Positions 9,207 through 18,600 of a DNA stretch of 64,000 nt are shown one piece after another. Position 1 is the first letter of the stretch, and every line of letters begins with the position of its first letter. Origin of the DNA: GCA-2688105 sp964499445 (GTDB lineage Bacteria > Chloroflexota > Dehalococcoidia > Dehalococcoidales > GCA-2688105). The stretch is taken from NCBI GenBank assembly GCA_964499445.1, contig CAZCLE010000001.1, positions 1 through 64,000 of the forward strand, given 5' to 3'. Made by a program: the position numbers and the translations under genes. The notes under the pieces are model-generated. The model had not been told where the DNA came from. It saw only the letters and a list, made by a program, of their open reading frames with translations, and ran no database searches.

Positions 9207-9337
9207 GCTACACCTCCGGCTACAGTTTAGAAAATTTAAACAACCGGCCTATTATAACCCGTTATGTCTCATTGGTAAAGGGAACTTCGTGAAAGATTAT
9301 TTAACTACCCTGGATAAACAACCTCACCTTGAAAATG

Positions 9338-9366
9338 TTGCATTAACTGGATTAAAGTGGTATAAT
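9338..9366 (+). promoter_or_regulatory. Promoter of the pyr operon
   Basis: TTGCAT (9338-9343), 17 nt and TATAAT (9361-9366), with TGG just before the -10 giving an extended -10 element. Transcription would start near 9373, about 120 nt before pyrR, leaving room for the PyrR-binding leader. Confidence 0.75.
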
Positions 9367-9407
9367 AATTATTTAGAATCAAAAAAGAGAGGATAAAATT
9401 GAACCTT

Positions 9408-9491
9408 TAAGCTAGTCCGGAGAGGCTGGCAAGGGGAAGTAAGGGAACTATAAGCAAGACCTCTTGCCAGCTAAAGGTAAGAGGTTATTTT
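9408..9491 (+). promoter_or_regulatory. PyrR-binding leader with hairpin hiding the pyrR ribosome site
   Basis: The segment AGTCCGGAGAGGCTGGCAAG (9414-9433) matches the conserved PyrR-binding loop of Bacillus pyr leaders. Downstream, a 10-bp stem (9459-9468 with 9476-9485, loop 9469-9475) buries AAGAGG, the pyrR Shine-Dalgarno. The 5' arm of that stem (CCTCTTGCCAGC) can instead pair with GCTGGCAAGGGG inside the PyrR motif. When UMP-loaded PyrR holds its loop, the lower hairpin can form and block pyrR translation; otherwise the alternative pairing frees it. The T-rich TTATTTT after the stem might also allow weak termination. Confidence 0.75.
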
Positions 9492-10091
9492 ATGTCCAAA
9501 AAAATCATAATGACCCAGGGGGATATTAGACGAACCCTGGCTCGCATTGCCTACGAAATCGTAGAACGAAATAAAACCGTTGACCGCCTGATACTTATTG
9601 GTGTGCATACTCGTGGCGTGCCTTTGGCTAAGCGGTTAGCCGCCAATATAGAAAACATTGAGGGGTCAAAGGTATCTGTTGGTGCGCTGGACATCAGACC
9701 CTATAGAGATGACCTCGCCTCACTAAATCTGCAACCTATTGTCCACAGCACCGACATTCCAATCAGTGTTGATGGCAAATCCATAGTGTTAGTTGATGAT
9801 GTCCTGTATACCGGACGCAGCATCCGTGCCGCCATGGATGCCCTTATCGACTTGGGGCGACCAAAGTCAATTCAATTAGCGGTGCTTATCGACCGAGGTC
9901 ACCGCGAGATGCCCATTCGTGCTGATTATGTAGGCAAGAATATGCCCAGCTCCAGGCATGAGGAGATACAGGTTCAACTGGAGGAAACCGATGGCGCCGA
10001 CAGGGTAGCCATTATAGATGCCACCCCAGAGCGGCCTCTCGGGGAAGAATCATCCAAGAAGATAGGCTATGGGGGAGAGAGGATAATATGA
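9492..10091 (+). CDS. pyrR: PyrR, pyrimidine operon regulator / uracil phosphoribosyltransferase
   Basis: RNA-binding attenuation protein that senses UMP/UTP and PRPP, with uracil phosphoribosyltransferase activity. The PRTase fold shows the PRPP loop IVLVDDVLYTGRSIRAAMD (about 97-115) and the early ILIGVHTRGVPLAKRLA, then AVLIDRGHREMPIRADYVGKN, typical of PyrR. At 199 residues it is about 20 longer than the usual 180, the excess being a C-terminal tail. Its own leader carries the PyrR-binding site, so it is autoregulated. It overlaps pyrB by 4 bp (ATGA at 10088), the start of a tightly packed operon. Confidence 0.95.
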   Translation: MSKKIIMTQGDIRRTLARIAYEIVERNKTVDRLILIGVHTRGVPLAKRLAANIENIEGSKVSVGALDIRPYRDDLASLNLQPIVHSTDIPISVDGKSIVLVDDVLYTGRSIRAAMDALIDLGRPKSIQLAVLIDRGHREMPIRADYVGKNMPSSRHEEIQVQLEETDGADRVAIIDATPERPLGEESSKKIGYGGERII

Positions 10092-11491
10092 GCCTGGCCA
10101 ATAGAAGCCTGGTGACCATTGATGACCTATCCAATGAGGAAATCGAGGCGGTGTTCTCACTGACCGACGAAATGTCGGACTCAATAAGCAAACAGTCCGG
10201 TGTGTGCCAGGGCAAAGTTATGGCAAGCCTCTTTTTTGAGCCCAGCACCAGGACACGGTTGTCATTTGAGGTGGCAATGCACCGACTGGGGGGCAATGTC
10301 ATCAGTGCCGTTGATGTCGGCGCCACCTCCCTAGCCAAAGGCGAGAGCATTGCCGATATGGCCAAGGTAGTGGGAAGCTATGCCGATATTATTGTCATCA
10401 GGCACCCGTGGGAGGGAGCCGCCAAGGTAGTTGCCGACTACGCCAGCGTCCCGGTAATAAACGCTGGCGATGGCAGCCACGAACATCCCACCCAGACCTT
10501 GTGCGACCTTTACACCCTGAAGAAGGAAAGGAAAACCATCAAGGGTCTGAGGATTGCCCTGTGCGGGGACTTGAAATACGGACGAACCATTCATTCTCTA
10601 ATCTATGCGCTGGCTCGGTTTGGTGTGTCCAGAATATATTTCTGCCCCGGGCAAGGACTGGAAATGCCCCCACATGTATTGAGAAAACTGACCCAGGAAT
10701 ATGGTGGCACCCTATACGAACACCCCGTCACCAAACCACCCCCACTAGGGCAAAGGGTAGATGCGATATACGTAACGCCAAGTGATATGCATCAACTGGC
10801 ACTTATGCCCGATGTCGAGATTAACATTGATATCAGTGAGGGTGCCCTTTACGTCACCAGACTGCAAAAAGAAAGGGTAAAGGATACCAGCCAAGGAGTC
10901 GTGTCAACCGAGAGCTACCCGGTGATAAGCGCTGACCTCCTTAAAGGCAAGGAGTTCAAGCATACCATAGTCATGCACCCCTTGCCTCGCCTTGACGAGC
11001 TTGCTTGCGAGATAGATGCTGACTCCAGGAGCATGTACTTCAAGCAGGCAGCCCGGGGAGTGCCCATTAGAATGGCTCTGATAGCCCTCTTGTTAGGGGC
11101 TAAGAAGGCGGATATTTCTAAGCCGGAAGCCCCGCCGGCCCAGAAAATAGCCTATCCCGTGTATAAACGCCATTCTGGAATCAGGTGCTCTAATCCAAGC
11201 TGCGTGTCAATACAGGAAACCGAGACCAAGTATATTAAGCCTGAGTTCAAAATAGTGGACCTTGAGCCGTTGACGCTGAGGTGCATCTACTGCGAACACG
11301 AGGCTAAACCTCAATATATCGCCAGCTCAGATTGGCATGAAGGAATACTTGCTGAGAAAAAATACCACAGCGCTGCCAGCCACTTGACTCGCAAGATAAA
11401 ACCAGAGAATCTAATTATCTTTGACTCGGAAAGTGAAGCTCAAGCCCAAGGATTTAAGCCCAGCAGCTATGCCGCCAGGAAGGGAGAATGA
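10088..11491 (+). CDS. pyrB: Aspartate carbamoyltransferase with PyrI-type zinc domain and degenerate Ada-like tail
   Basis: Makes carbamoyl-aspartate in the first committed pyrimidine step. Residues about 1-340 are the catalytic chain: FFEPSTRTRLSFE (carbamoyl phosphate loop), HPTQTLCDLYTL, and MHPLPRLDELACEID. Only a 25-residue linker follows before residues 365-411, which match the zinc domain of the regulatory chain PyrI: four cysteines, C367, C372, C399 and C402, in the N-P-S-C and CIYCEHE contexts. The nucleotide-binding allosteric domain of PyrI is missing. The last 50 residues resemble an Ada-type metal module (KYH, then KIKPENLIIFDSESEA and GFKP), but the usual cysteines are gone. 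467 residues against about 310 for PyrB alone. Catalysis is certain; the roles of the tail domains are inferred. Confidence 0.93.
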   Translation: MSLANRSLVTIDDLSNEEIEAVFSLTDEMSDSISKQSGVCQGKVMASLFFEPSTRTRLSFEVAMHRLGGNVISAVDVGATSLAKGESIADMAKVVGSYADIIVIRHPWEGAAKVVADYASVPVINAGDGSHEHPTQTLCDLYTLKKERKTIKGLRIALCGDLKYGRTIHSLIYALARFGVSRIYFCPGQGLEMPPHVLRKLTQEYGGTLYEHPVTKPPPLGQRVDAIYVTPSDMHQLALMPDVEINIDISEGALYVTRLQKERVKDTSQGVVSTESYPVISADLLKGKEFKHTIVMHPLPRLDELACEIDADSRSMYFKQAARGVPIRMALIALLLGAKKADISKPEAPPAQKIAYPVYKRHSGIRCSNPSCVSIQETETKYIKPEFKIVDLEPLTLRCIYCEHEAKPQYIASSDWHEGILAEKKYHSAASHLTRKIKPENLIIFDSESEAQAQGFKPSSYAARKGE

Positions 11492-12819
11492 ATAACCAGC
11501 CGGTGCCCCTACTTATTCAGGGTGGTCGCATAATCGACCCCAGCCAGGGGCTCGATGAAATCGGTAGTTTGCTCATCAGCGACGGCAAAATCTCATGGCT
11601 AGGCAGAGGGGAAACAACCCCACCCCACCCCGAGTATGACATCCTTAATGCCGAAGGACTGATAGTCTGCCCCGGGTTTGTTGACCTTCACTGTCACCTG
11701 AGGCAGCCGGGGTTTGAAGAGAAGGAAACCATTGCCACCGGCACTCAAGCCGCAGCCAGAGGCGGCTTTACCACGGTCTGCTGTATGGCTAATACCAACC
11801 CACCGCTGGACAATCAGGCTGCCATAGATTATGTCAAATCAACGGCAGCCACCGAAGGCGTGGTTCGCGTTCTGCCCATAGGCTGCATCTCCAAAGGTAG
11901 AGCGGGCGCAGAGTTAGTTGAGATGGATAAGCTGGCCTCAGCCGGGGTGATTGCCTTTAGTGATGATGGTGACCCAGCTCTAAATTCACGCCTTATGCGC
12001 CAGGCACTGGACTGTAGCCGCGACCTGGACCTGCCGATTACTGACCACTGCGAGGATACAGCCCTCACCGAGGGCGGAGTGATGAATGAGGGCATAACAT
12101 CAATCAGATTAGGGCTTCGTGGCATACCCAATGCCGCTGAAGATATTATAGTTGCCCGTGACCTGGCTCTGGCTCAACTCACCGGAGGTCGGCTACACAT
12201 TGCCCATGTCACCACTGAAGGCTCGGTTGACCTTATCCGTCGTGCTAAAGAGAAAGGCGTCCGGGTTACTGCTGAGGTTACCCCCCACCACCTGACCCTC
12301 ACCGAGGAGAGGGTAACAGGCTATGATACCAACGCCAAGGTAAATCCACCGCTAAGAACCGGAAGAGACGTCCAAGCCTTAATTCAGGGGCTCAAAGAGA
12401 ATGTAATTGACATTATTGCTACCGACCATGCCCCTCACACTGAAGCCGATAAGCGGTGTGAGTTTGCCCTGGCCCCCTTCGGCATCAGCGGCTTTGAGAC
12501 CGCCCTGGGCAGCCTGATGGGGCTGGTGCACGCTGGACAGCTGACTCTGGCTGTCCTCATCGCCAAGCTCACCTGTGAACCATCAAAGATTATTAAATAT
12601 GAAAAACTGGGCACACTGGCTATTGGTGCCTTAGCTGATATTACCATCTTTGACCCCGAGAGGGAATGGGTGGTAGATACCAAGACTTTTGCCTCTAAGG
12701 GCAAGAATACCCCCTGGGCGGGCTCGGTGCTTAAAGGGATGGTAATGGCAACCATAGCCCAGGGGAAGCTAGTTTATAAGGATAATTCAGTTAAAGTTGA
12801 GGCGAAGGGAAAATACTAA
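11488..12819 (+). CDS. pyrC: Dihydroorotase, class I
   Basis: Cyclises carbamoyl-aspartate to dihydroorotate; binuclear zinc amidohydrolase. The N-terminal ligands are in VDLHCHLRQPGFEEKETI; further metal and catalytic positions are DHCED, HIAHVTTEGS and the late ATDHAPHTEADK with its essential aspartate. 443 residues is typical of the type I enzymes that pair with a separate aspartate carbamoyltransferase. The ATG overlaps the pyrB stop (ATGA), so translation is coupled. It is the last gene before repeat block B, which separates it from carA; the operon presumably reads through. Confidence 0.95.
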   Translation: MNNQPVPLLIQGGRIIDPSQGLDEIGSLLISDGKISWLGRGETTPPHPEYDILNAEGLIVCPGFVDLHCHLRQPGFEEKETIATGTQAAARGGFTTVCCMANTNPPLDNQAAIDYVKSTAATEGVVRVLPIGCISKGRAGAELVEMDKLASAGVIAFSDDGDPALNSRLMRQALDCSRDLDLPITDHCEDTALTEGGVMNEGITSIRLGLRGIPNAAEDIIVARDLALAQLTGGRLHIAHVTTEGSVDLIRRAKEKGVRVTAEVTPHHLTLTEERVTGYDTNAKVNPPLRTGRDVQALIQGLKENVIDIIATDHAPHTEADKRCEFALAPFGISGFETALGSLMGLVHAGQLTLAVLIAKLTCEPSKIIKYEKLGTLAIGALADITIFDPEREWVVDTKTFASKGKNTPWAGSVLKGMVMATIAQGKLVYKDNSVKVEAKGKY

Positions 12820-12821
12820 AG

Positions 12822-13146
12822 GAGAGGCAAAGCCTCTATAATGAATTCATTTTCCGAGAGGAAGCTTGAAGGGATGAAACCCCTTCGAAACTCATACCTC
12901 CCTCTCTCCTTTGAAGAAGAAAATATAAGGGGGAGTTTAAGAGGGGTGAAGTCCCTCTTCAGAGAAAATCTTCCCCTTCCCGTTAACGGGAAAGCTCGAA
13001 GGGGAGTCAGAGAGGGGCACCGCCCCTCTCACACAACCAATTCCCCCTCCCTTAACAAGGGAGGGGGACAAAGGGGGAGGGTCACCAAATTAAGTGGCTA
13101 AAGGGGATAGAGTTACCTAATAAAAACCTAAGGGGGTGAGGTAGAT
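12822..13146. repeat. Dispersed composite palindromic repeat block B
   Basis: Fills the gap between pyrC and carA. The order of units matches block A: a CTCCTTTGAAG palindrome, a GAGGGGTgaaGTCCCTC hairpin, a GAGAGGGGCaccGCCCCTCTC hairpin (13011-13031), a CCCTCCCTTaacAAGGGAGGG palindrome, then the non-palindromic tail ending AAGGGGGTGAGG (about 13129-13140). That terminal GGGGGTGAGG lies shortly before the carA start and could serve as part of its ribosome region. The 86-codon open frame inside the block is just repeat sequence. Confidence 0.8.
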
Positions 13147-13156
13147 AAATCCTAAT

Positions 13157-14254
13157 ATGACTAAAAAGGCAATACTGGTCTTAGGAGATGGCTCAGTTTA
13201 CCAGGGCTATGCCTTTGGGACTGAGGCTGATGCCTGCGGCGAGGTGGTTTTCAATACCAGCATGTTCGGCTATCAGGAGACGCTAACCGACCCCTCCTAT
13301 GCCGGGCAGATTGTGGTTCCCACCTACCCCCTCATCGGCAATTACGGGATAAATGAGCAGGATTTTGAGTCGGACAATGTCCAGGTCAGAGGCTTTGCGG
13401 TCAGGGAGGAGTGTTACCAGCCCAACCACTACCTGAGCACCGGTACCCTCCATGAATACCTAGCCGAAAATGACATCCCCGGAATCAGTGGCGTAGATAC
13501 CCGGGCTATCACCCGCAAACTCCGCTCGGCCGGGGTAATGATGGGCATTATTACCAGCGATAAAACTCCCCAGCAGGCTATGGAGCAATTGCTAAAAGTA
13601 CCCGACTATGGCTCCACCGATTTTGTCAAGCAGGTTACCACCAGCGCCCCTTATACATGGGAACCAGAACCGAGCCAGGCAGCCTCACCGCCATGTAACA
13701 TAGTCGTCCTGGATTGCGGCTTGAAATACAGCATATTACGCATGATGTGTGGTCACGGCTGCCGGGTAACTGCTGTGCCCTGCACCATGACTGCCGAGGA
13801 AATCCTGAGCCTGAAGCCCGACGGCATTATCCTCTCCCCCGGTCCGGGTAACCCCGAAGTGCTGGATTACATAGTAGATACGGTAAAACAACTCGTTGGT
13901 AAAAAGCCGATGATGGGCATCTGTATGGGACACCTTATTCTGGGCAGGGTATTCGGTGCCAAGACCTTCAAGCTGAAGTTTGGTCATCGCGGCGGCAACC
14001 ACCCCGTCCGCGACCTGAGTGACGGGCGAATCCATATCACGGCTCAGAACCACGGCTATGCCGTTGACCCCGATAGCCTGAAAGACGGTCTGGAGGTAAG
14101 CCATATCAATTTAAATGACGGCACGGTGGAAGGCTTGCGCCACAAAGAGCTACCTATCTTCTCCATCCAGTATCACTCCGAAGCCTCCCCCGGACCTCTG
14201 GACAGCGCCTACCTCTTTGAAAAGTTTCTGGAGATGGTGAGAGGGGATAGATGA
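13157..14254 (+). CDS. carA: Carbamoyl phosphate synthase small (glutaminase) subunit
   Basis: Hydrolyses glutamine and feeds ammonia to CarB. The N-terminal CarA-specific domain (about 1-150) has FNTSMFGYQETLTDPSYAGQ and GVDTRAITRKLR. The class I amidotransferase domain (about 180-362) has DCGLKYSILR, SPGPGNPE, the nucleophile C256 in GICMGH and the H340/E342 pair in YHSEASPGP. The residue after GICMGH is leucine (L260, codon CTT) where glutamine is nearly invariant in the family; that glutamine helps hold the substrate, so glutaminase efficiency may differ. 365 residues is normal. It is separated from carB by a repeat block and an unrelated gene, an unusual arrangement. Confidence 0.95.
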   Translation: MTKKAILVLGDGSVYQGYAFGTEADACGEVVFNTSMFGYQETLTDPSYAGQIVVPTYPLIGNYGINEQDFESDNVQVRGFAVREECYQPNHYLSTGTLHEYLAENDIPGISGVDTRAITRKLRSAGVMMGIITSDKTPQQAMEQLLKVPDYGSTDFVKQVTTSAPYTWEPEPSQAASPPCNIVVLDCGLKYSILRMMCGHGCRVTAVPCTMTAEEILSLKPDGIILSPGPGNPEVLDYIVDTVKQLVGKKPMMGICMGHLILGRVFGAKTFKLKFGHRGGNHPVRDLSDGRIHITAQNHGYAVDPDSLKDGLEVSHINLNDGTVEGLRHKELPIFSIQYHSEASPGPLDSAYLFEKFLEMVRGDR

Positions 14255-14735
14255 TTATTTTTATGGGGCTTCGCCCCTGTTTGGTGGTGACCCCATCCCC
14301 TGTGTCCCCTTCCCCTTTGGGATTGGGTAAGGGGAAGGGGAAGAATTTAGAAAGAGGGGCTGCGCCCCTCTTAGACACCCCGCTTGGGGGTGAGGGAAAA
14401 GGCAGAGGAGATTACTAAATTAAATGTGGGGAAAAGGGGCGGAGACTTTCCCCACTAATGGGGCGGGGTATAAAAGGAGGGTTTAAGGGAGGCTTCGCCT
14501 CCCTCCCAAATCCCCCCTCAATGGGAGGGGGACAATACGGGGAGAGCCTGATAGGATAATCCTCCCAAGTTTGAATGTGGAGAGAGCCTGAGAGGGACGA
14601 AACATCTAAATATGATTAAGGGGAGTCCGAGTGAGGCAGAACTTAATACGGGGAGTCTGAGAGGGGCGAAGCCCCTCTCCACAACCACCTCCCCCTCTCC
14701 TTTGAAGGAGAGGGGGACAAAGGGGGTGAGGTAGA
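14255..14735. repeat. Dispersed composite palindromic repeat block C
   Basis: About 480 bp between carA and the AbiJ-like gene with no credible gene. Palindromes include GGGGCTTCGCCCC (14261-14273), AGAGGGGCtgcGCCCCTCT (near 14353), GGGAGGCttcGCCTCCC (near 14486) and GAGAGGGGCgaaGCCCCTCTC (near 14651), then CCCTCTCCTTTGAAGGAGAG and a terminal AAGGGGGTGAGG directly in front of the next start codon. Confidence 0.8.
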
Positions 14736-15644
14736 ATGACGAGTGGTGAGGGAAGAGAAATGAATCCTGAATTATTTTCTCAACGCTATGGCTTGAGGCC
14801 AACCCCAGAGGGGCTAATGTATGAGAAAGTTCCCGAGCAAGCCAGGTTGGGTTTCTACTATATAGTAGAACAGTCTTTCAAAGACAAAGATGAAGAGGCT
14901 TTAGTTGACCTATATAAACATTTATGTGTAGAACTACGCGTACCATATGATAGAAATATAGACATCGCGTTCAGTAGACTTATGTTTGAACCTTATAACG
15001 AAGGAGCTATAAGAACGAAAATTACTCAAGCCATAGAAAGGCTAATTAATAATTGTGAATGGTGGCAGTTTTATGACATCTGTGAGCTAACGTGGGAATC
15101 TTTAATAGGTAAAAGAGTAAAAGATAATTTCTCCACACAGGTTAACATTCTGTTTAGAGACGAACAACTGGGATTTGAGCTAACAAATGGCAAAATAGAG
15201 AAAGTTGGCTCCGGGTTTATCGATGCTCGTATTAAAGAGGTAAGATATTTACTTAAAGAGCAAGAGTTTAAAGGTGCTGACAAGCATTTTGAAAAGGCTA
15301 TCAAAGCTCTTAATATCCGCCCTAATCCCGACGTCGAAAATTGCGTAAAAGACGCTGTCTCTGCCATTGAATCTGTCGGTAGAATCATAGTGAACGACGA
15401 CAAAGCTCTACTCAGTGACATCATCAAAGATATGGCTAATAAGGGGATTATTCCTAAACCTTTAGACCAAGCCATCCAAAAAATCTATGCATATCGTGGA
15501 GACCAACCAGGGGTAGCTCATGGCTTAGTTGGTACGTCCAAAGTTACAGTTGATGAGGCTGAATTTGTGTTAGCAATGTCAGCTGCAATAATAATTTATT
15601 TAGTTAAGAAGAGGAATAAATGTCAAAACCATCTAAAGTCTTAA
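14736..15644 (+). CDS. AbiJ/HEPN-like protein inside the car operon
   Basis: 302 residues not related to pyrimidine metabolism. The N-terminal part (FSQRYGLRPTPEGLMYEKVPEQARLGFYYIVE, about 12-110) resembles the AbiJ N-terminal domain. The C-terminal part (about 195-300) resembles Abi_C/HEPN: a helix pair ending KIYAYRGDQPGVAHG, with an R-x7-H spacing reminiscent of HEPN ribonuclease motifs, then a helix DEAEFVLAMSAAIIIYLVKK. By family this suggests an abortive-infection or toxin-like RNase. ATG 14760 is an alternative start, 8 codons downstream, also with a purine-rich site. It overlaps carB by 25 bp, so it is translated as part of the operon. Composition is more AT-rich than carA and carB, suggesting acquisition. 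Confidence 0.65.
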   Translation: MTSGEGREMNPELFSQRYGLRPTPEGLMYEKVPEQARLGFYYIVEQSFKDKDEEALVDLYKHLCVELRVPYDRNIDIAFSRLMFEPYNEGAIRTKITQAIERLINNCEWWQFYDICELTWESLIGKRVKDNFSTQVNILFRDEQLGFELTNGKIEKVGSGFIDARIKEVRYLLKEQEFKGADKHFEKAIKALNIRPNPDVENCVKDAVSAIESVGRIIVNDDKALLSDIIKDMANKGIIPKPLDQAIQKIYAYRGDQPGVAHGLVGTSKVTVDEAEFVLAMSAAIIIYLVKKRNKCQNHLKS

Positions 15645-18600
15645 TTATTGGGTCGGGACCCATTATCATCGGGCAGGCGGCGGAGTTTGACTACGCCGGT
15701 ACCCAGGCATGCAAGGCGATGAGGGAGGAGGGGGTAACCTCGGTGCTGGTCAACTCCAACCCGGCCACCATTATGACCGACGAAGGCATCGCCGATATTG
15801 TCTATATCGAGCCGCTCACCGTAGAAATGATATCCCGCATTATTGAACGGGAGCGCCCCGATGGACTGTTGCCCACCCTCGGCGGTCAGACCGGGCTTAA
15901 CCTGGCGGTGGATTTAGCCGACGCCGGCGTTCTGGATAAATATAATGTGAAATCGCTGGGGACACCGATACAAACCATAAGAATGGCCGAAGACCGGGAG
16001 CTATTCAAGCAGATGCTAATCAATATCGGCGAGCCGGTGCCCAGGAGCGCCACCGTAACCAGCCTCAAAGAAGCCAGAAAGGTCGCCAAGGACTTAGGTC
16101 TGCCCCTGATAATTCGCCCGGCTTACACTCTGGGGGGGACTGGGGGCGGGGTAGCCAAGACCTGGAAGGAACTGGACAGGGCGGCAACCGCAGGATTAGC
16201 AGCCAGCCCCATTCACCAGATACTGCTGGAAGAATCGGTAATCGGCTGGAAGGAAATTGAGTATGAGGTAATGCGCGACGGCGCCGATAACTGCATCACC
16301 ATTTGTAATATGGAAAATGTTGACCCGATGGGGGTGCATACCGGCGACAGCATCGTGGTGGCTCCCAGCCAGACTATGACCAATAAAGAGCATCAGATGC
16401 TGCGGACAGCCAGCCTCAAGATTATCCGCGCCCTGGGGGTTGAAGGCGGCTGTAATATACAATTCGCCCTTGACACCGATAGCAATGATTATTATGTGAT
16501 TGAAGTAAACCCCAGGGTCAGCCGCAGCTCCGCCCTGGCCAGCAAGGCTACCGGGTATCCTATCGCCCGCGTGGCAGCCAAGATAGCCGTGGGTAAGAGG
16601 TTGGATGAAATCCCCAACCAGATAACCGGGAAAACCATGGCTGCCTTTGAACCCACACTGGACTACCTGGTGGTCAAGATTCCTCGCTGGCCGTTTGATA
16701 AGTTTGCCTCCGGTGACCGGGTTATCGGCACCCAGATGAAAGCCACCGGCGAGGTAATGGCTATTGACCGATGCTTTGAAGCCGCTTTGCAGAAGGCGAT
16801 TCGCTCCCTTGAGTTCAGCAACCGGTCGCTACTGTGGGAAGACCGCAAATGGGAGATGGGAACAGACATCAATGCCTACCTTCTGGAACCTAACGACCTG
16901 AGATTATGGGCGCTAATGGCCGCCCTGAGAAGAGGGATAACCCCCGAAGAGCTATCCAACCACACCAAGATTGACCTGTGGTTTATGGACAAGCTGCAGA
17001 ACATTGTTAATATGGAAAAGAGGCTCCTGTCCCAGCCGCTGACCCCGGAGCTTCTATGGCTGGCAAAACGGCTCGGCTTCTCTGATGAGCAAATCGGAAC
17101 CTTAGCCGATAGGCTCCCCGAACAGGTAAGAGAACTGCGACGCAGCTGGGAAATCCGCCCCGTTTACAAGATGGTGGATACCTGTGCTGCTGAGTTTGAC
17201 GCCGGCACCCCTTACTTCTACAGCACCTACGACCGGGAGAATGAGGCTGAGCCGGCTGAGGGAAACAAGGCGATAGTCATCGGCAGCGGACCTATCCGCA
17301 TTGGACAGGGTATTGAATTTGACTACTGTAGCGTTCATTCTTCCTGGGCACTGCAGGAGTCTGGCTTCAAGAGTATAATGGTCAACTCCAACCCGGAAAC
17401 GGTGTCCACCGATTTTGATACCAGTGACCGCCTCTACTTTGAACCCCTGGATGAGGAAAGCCTGCGCGATATCCTGGAAAATGAAAGCGAACGAAGCATC
17501 TCTGAGCAGATAATTGACCGTATGCTGAATAGAGAAACCACCAAGTCACCACCGTCATCTATTGTGCAGTTCGGTGGTCAGACGGCGATAAACCTGGCTG
17601 AGCCTCTATTTCGCAGCGGGATGCCCCTCCTTGGCTCCAGCGCTGAGGCTATTGACCTGGCTGAGGACAGGCGCCGATTTGAGAACTTCCTCAACGAGCT
17701 GGGCATCCCCCAACCACCCGGAGCCGGGGTAACCTCGGTAGATGAAGCCCTCAACGTAGCCAAGCTTATCGGTTACCCGGTATTGGTTCGCCCCAGCTAT
17801 GTCCTCGGCGGCAGAGCTATGGAAATAGTTCACAATGCCGGCGAACTGGTCCGTTATATGAAGCTGGCTATAGAACTGGATACCAAGCACCCGGTGCTTA
17901 TTGACAAATACCTGCACGGAAAAGAGGTAGAGGTTGACGCCATAGGTGACGAGGAGAGTATTCTCATTCCCGGGATAATGGAGCATATTGAACGAGCAGG
18001 TGTCCACAGTGGAGACTCTATGGCTGTCTATCCCGGGATAAATCTAACCGAGCCAGAGGTAGAAACTATCGTTGACTACACCATCAGGATAGGGCTGGCA
18101 CTCAAAATTAAAGGCTTGATGAACATCCAGTTCGTCATTATGCCTCAACCAGAATCAGTACCTCCCGGTTCCGAGCCTTCGGTCTATGTATTAGAGGTTA
18201 ACCCCAGAGCCAGCCGCACCGTCCCCTTTCTCTCCAAGGTTACCGGTGTGCCCATGGTAAAAGTGGCCACCAAGGTTATGCTGGGTAAAAGCCTCAAGGA
18301 GCAGGGCTACCACACCGGACTGTGGCCCAAGCAAAAACTGATAGCCATTAAAGCCCCGGTTTTCTCTATGTCAAAGCTACTGGGCGTTGATACCTACCTT
18401 GGTCCGGAAATGAAATCCACCGGAGAGGTAATGGGAATTGATTACACCTTTGATGCCGCCTTAGCCAAGGCGCTTCTAGCCGCGGGACTAATGCTACTGC
18501 CTCAAGGTGCCATACTTTTCAGTATCGCCGACCGGGATAAGCCCGAAGCGCTACCTATAATCAGAAGGTTCGCCTCAATAGGCTACAAACTCTATGCCAC

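Noticed and set aside
12841..13101. 86-codon plus-strand frame between pyrC and carA
   Set aside because: Lies wholly in palindromic repeat block B; composition and repetition explain the open frame.
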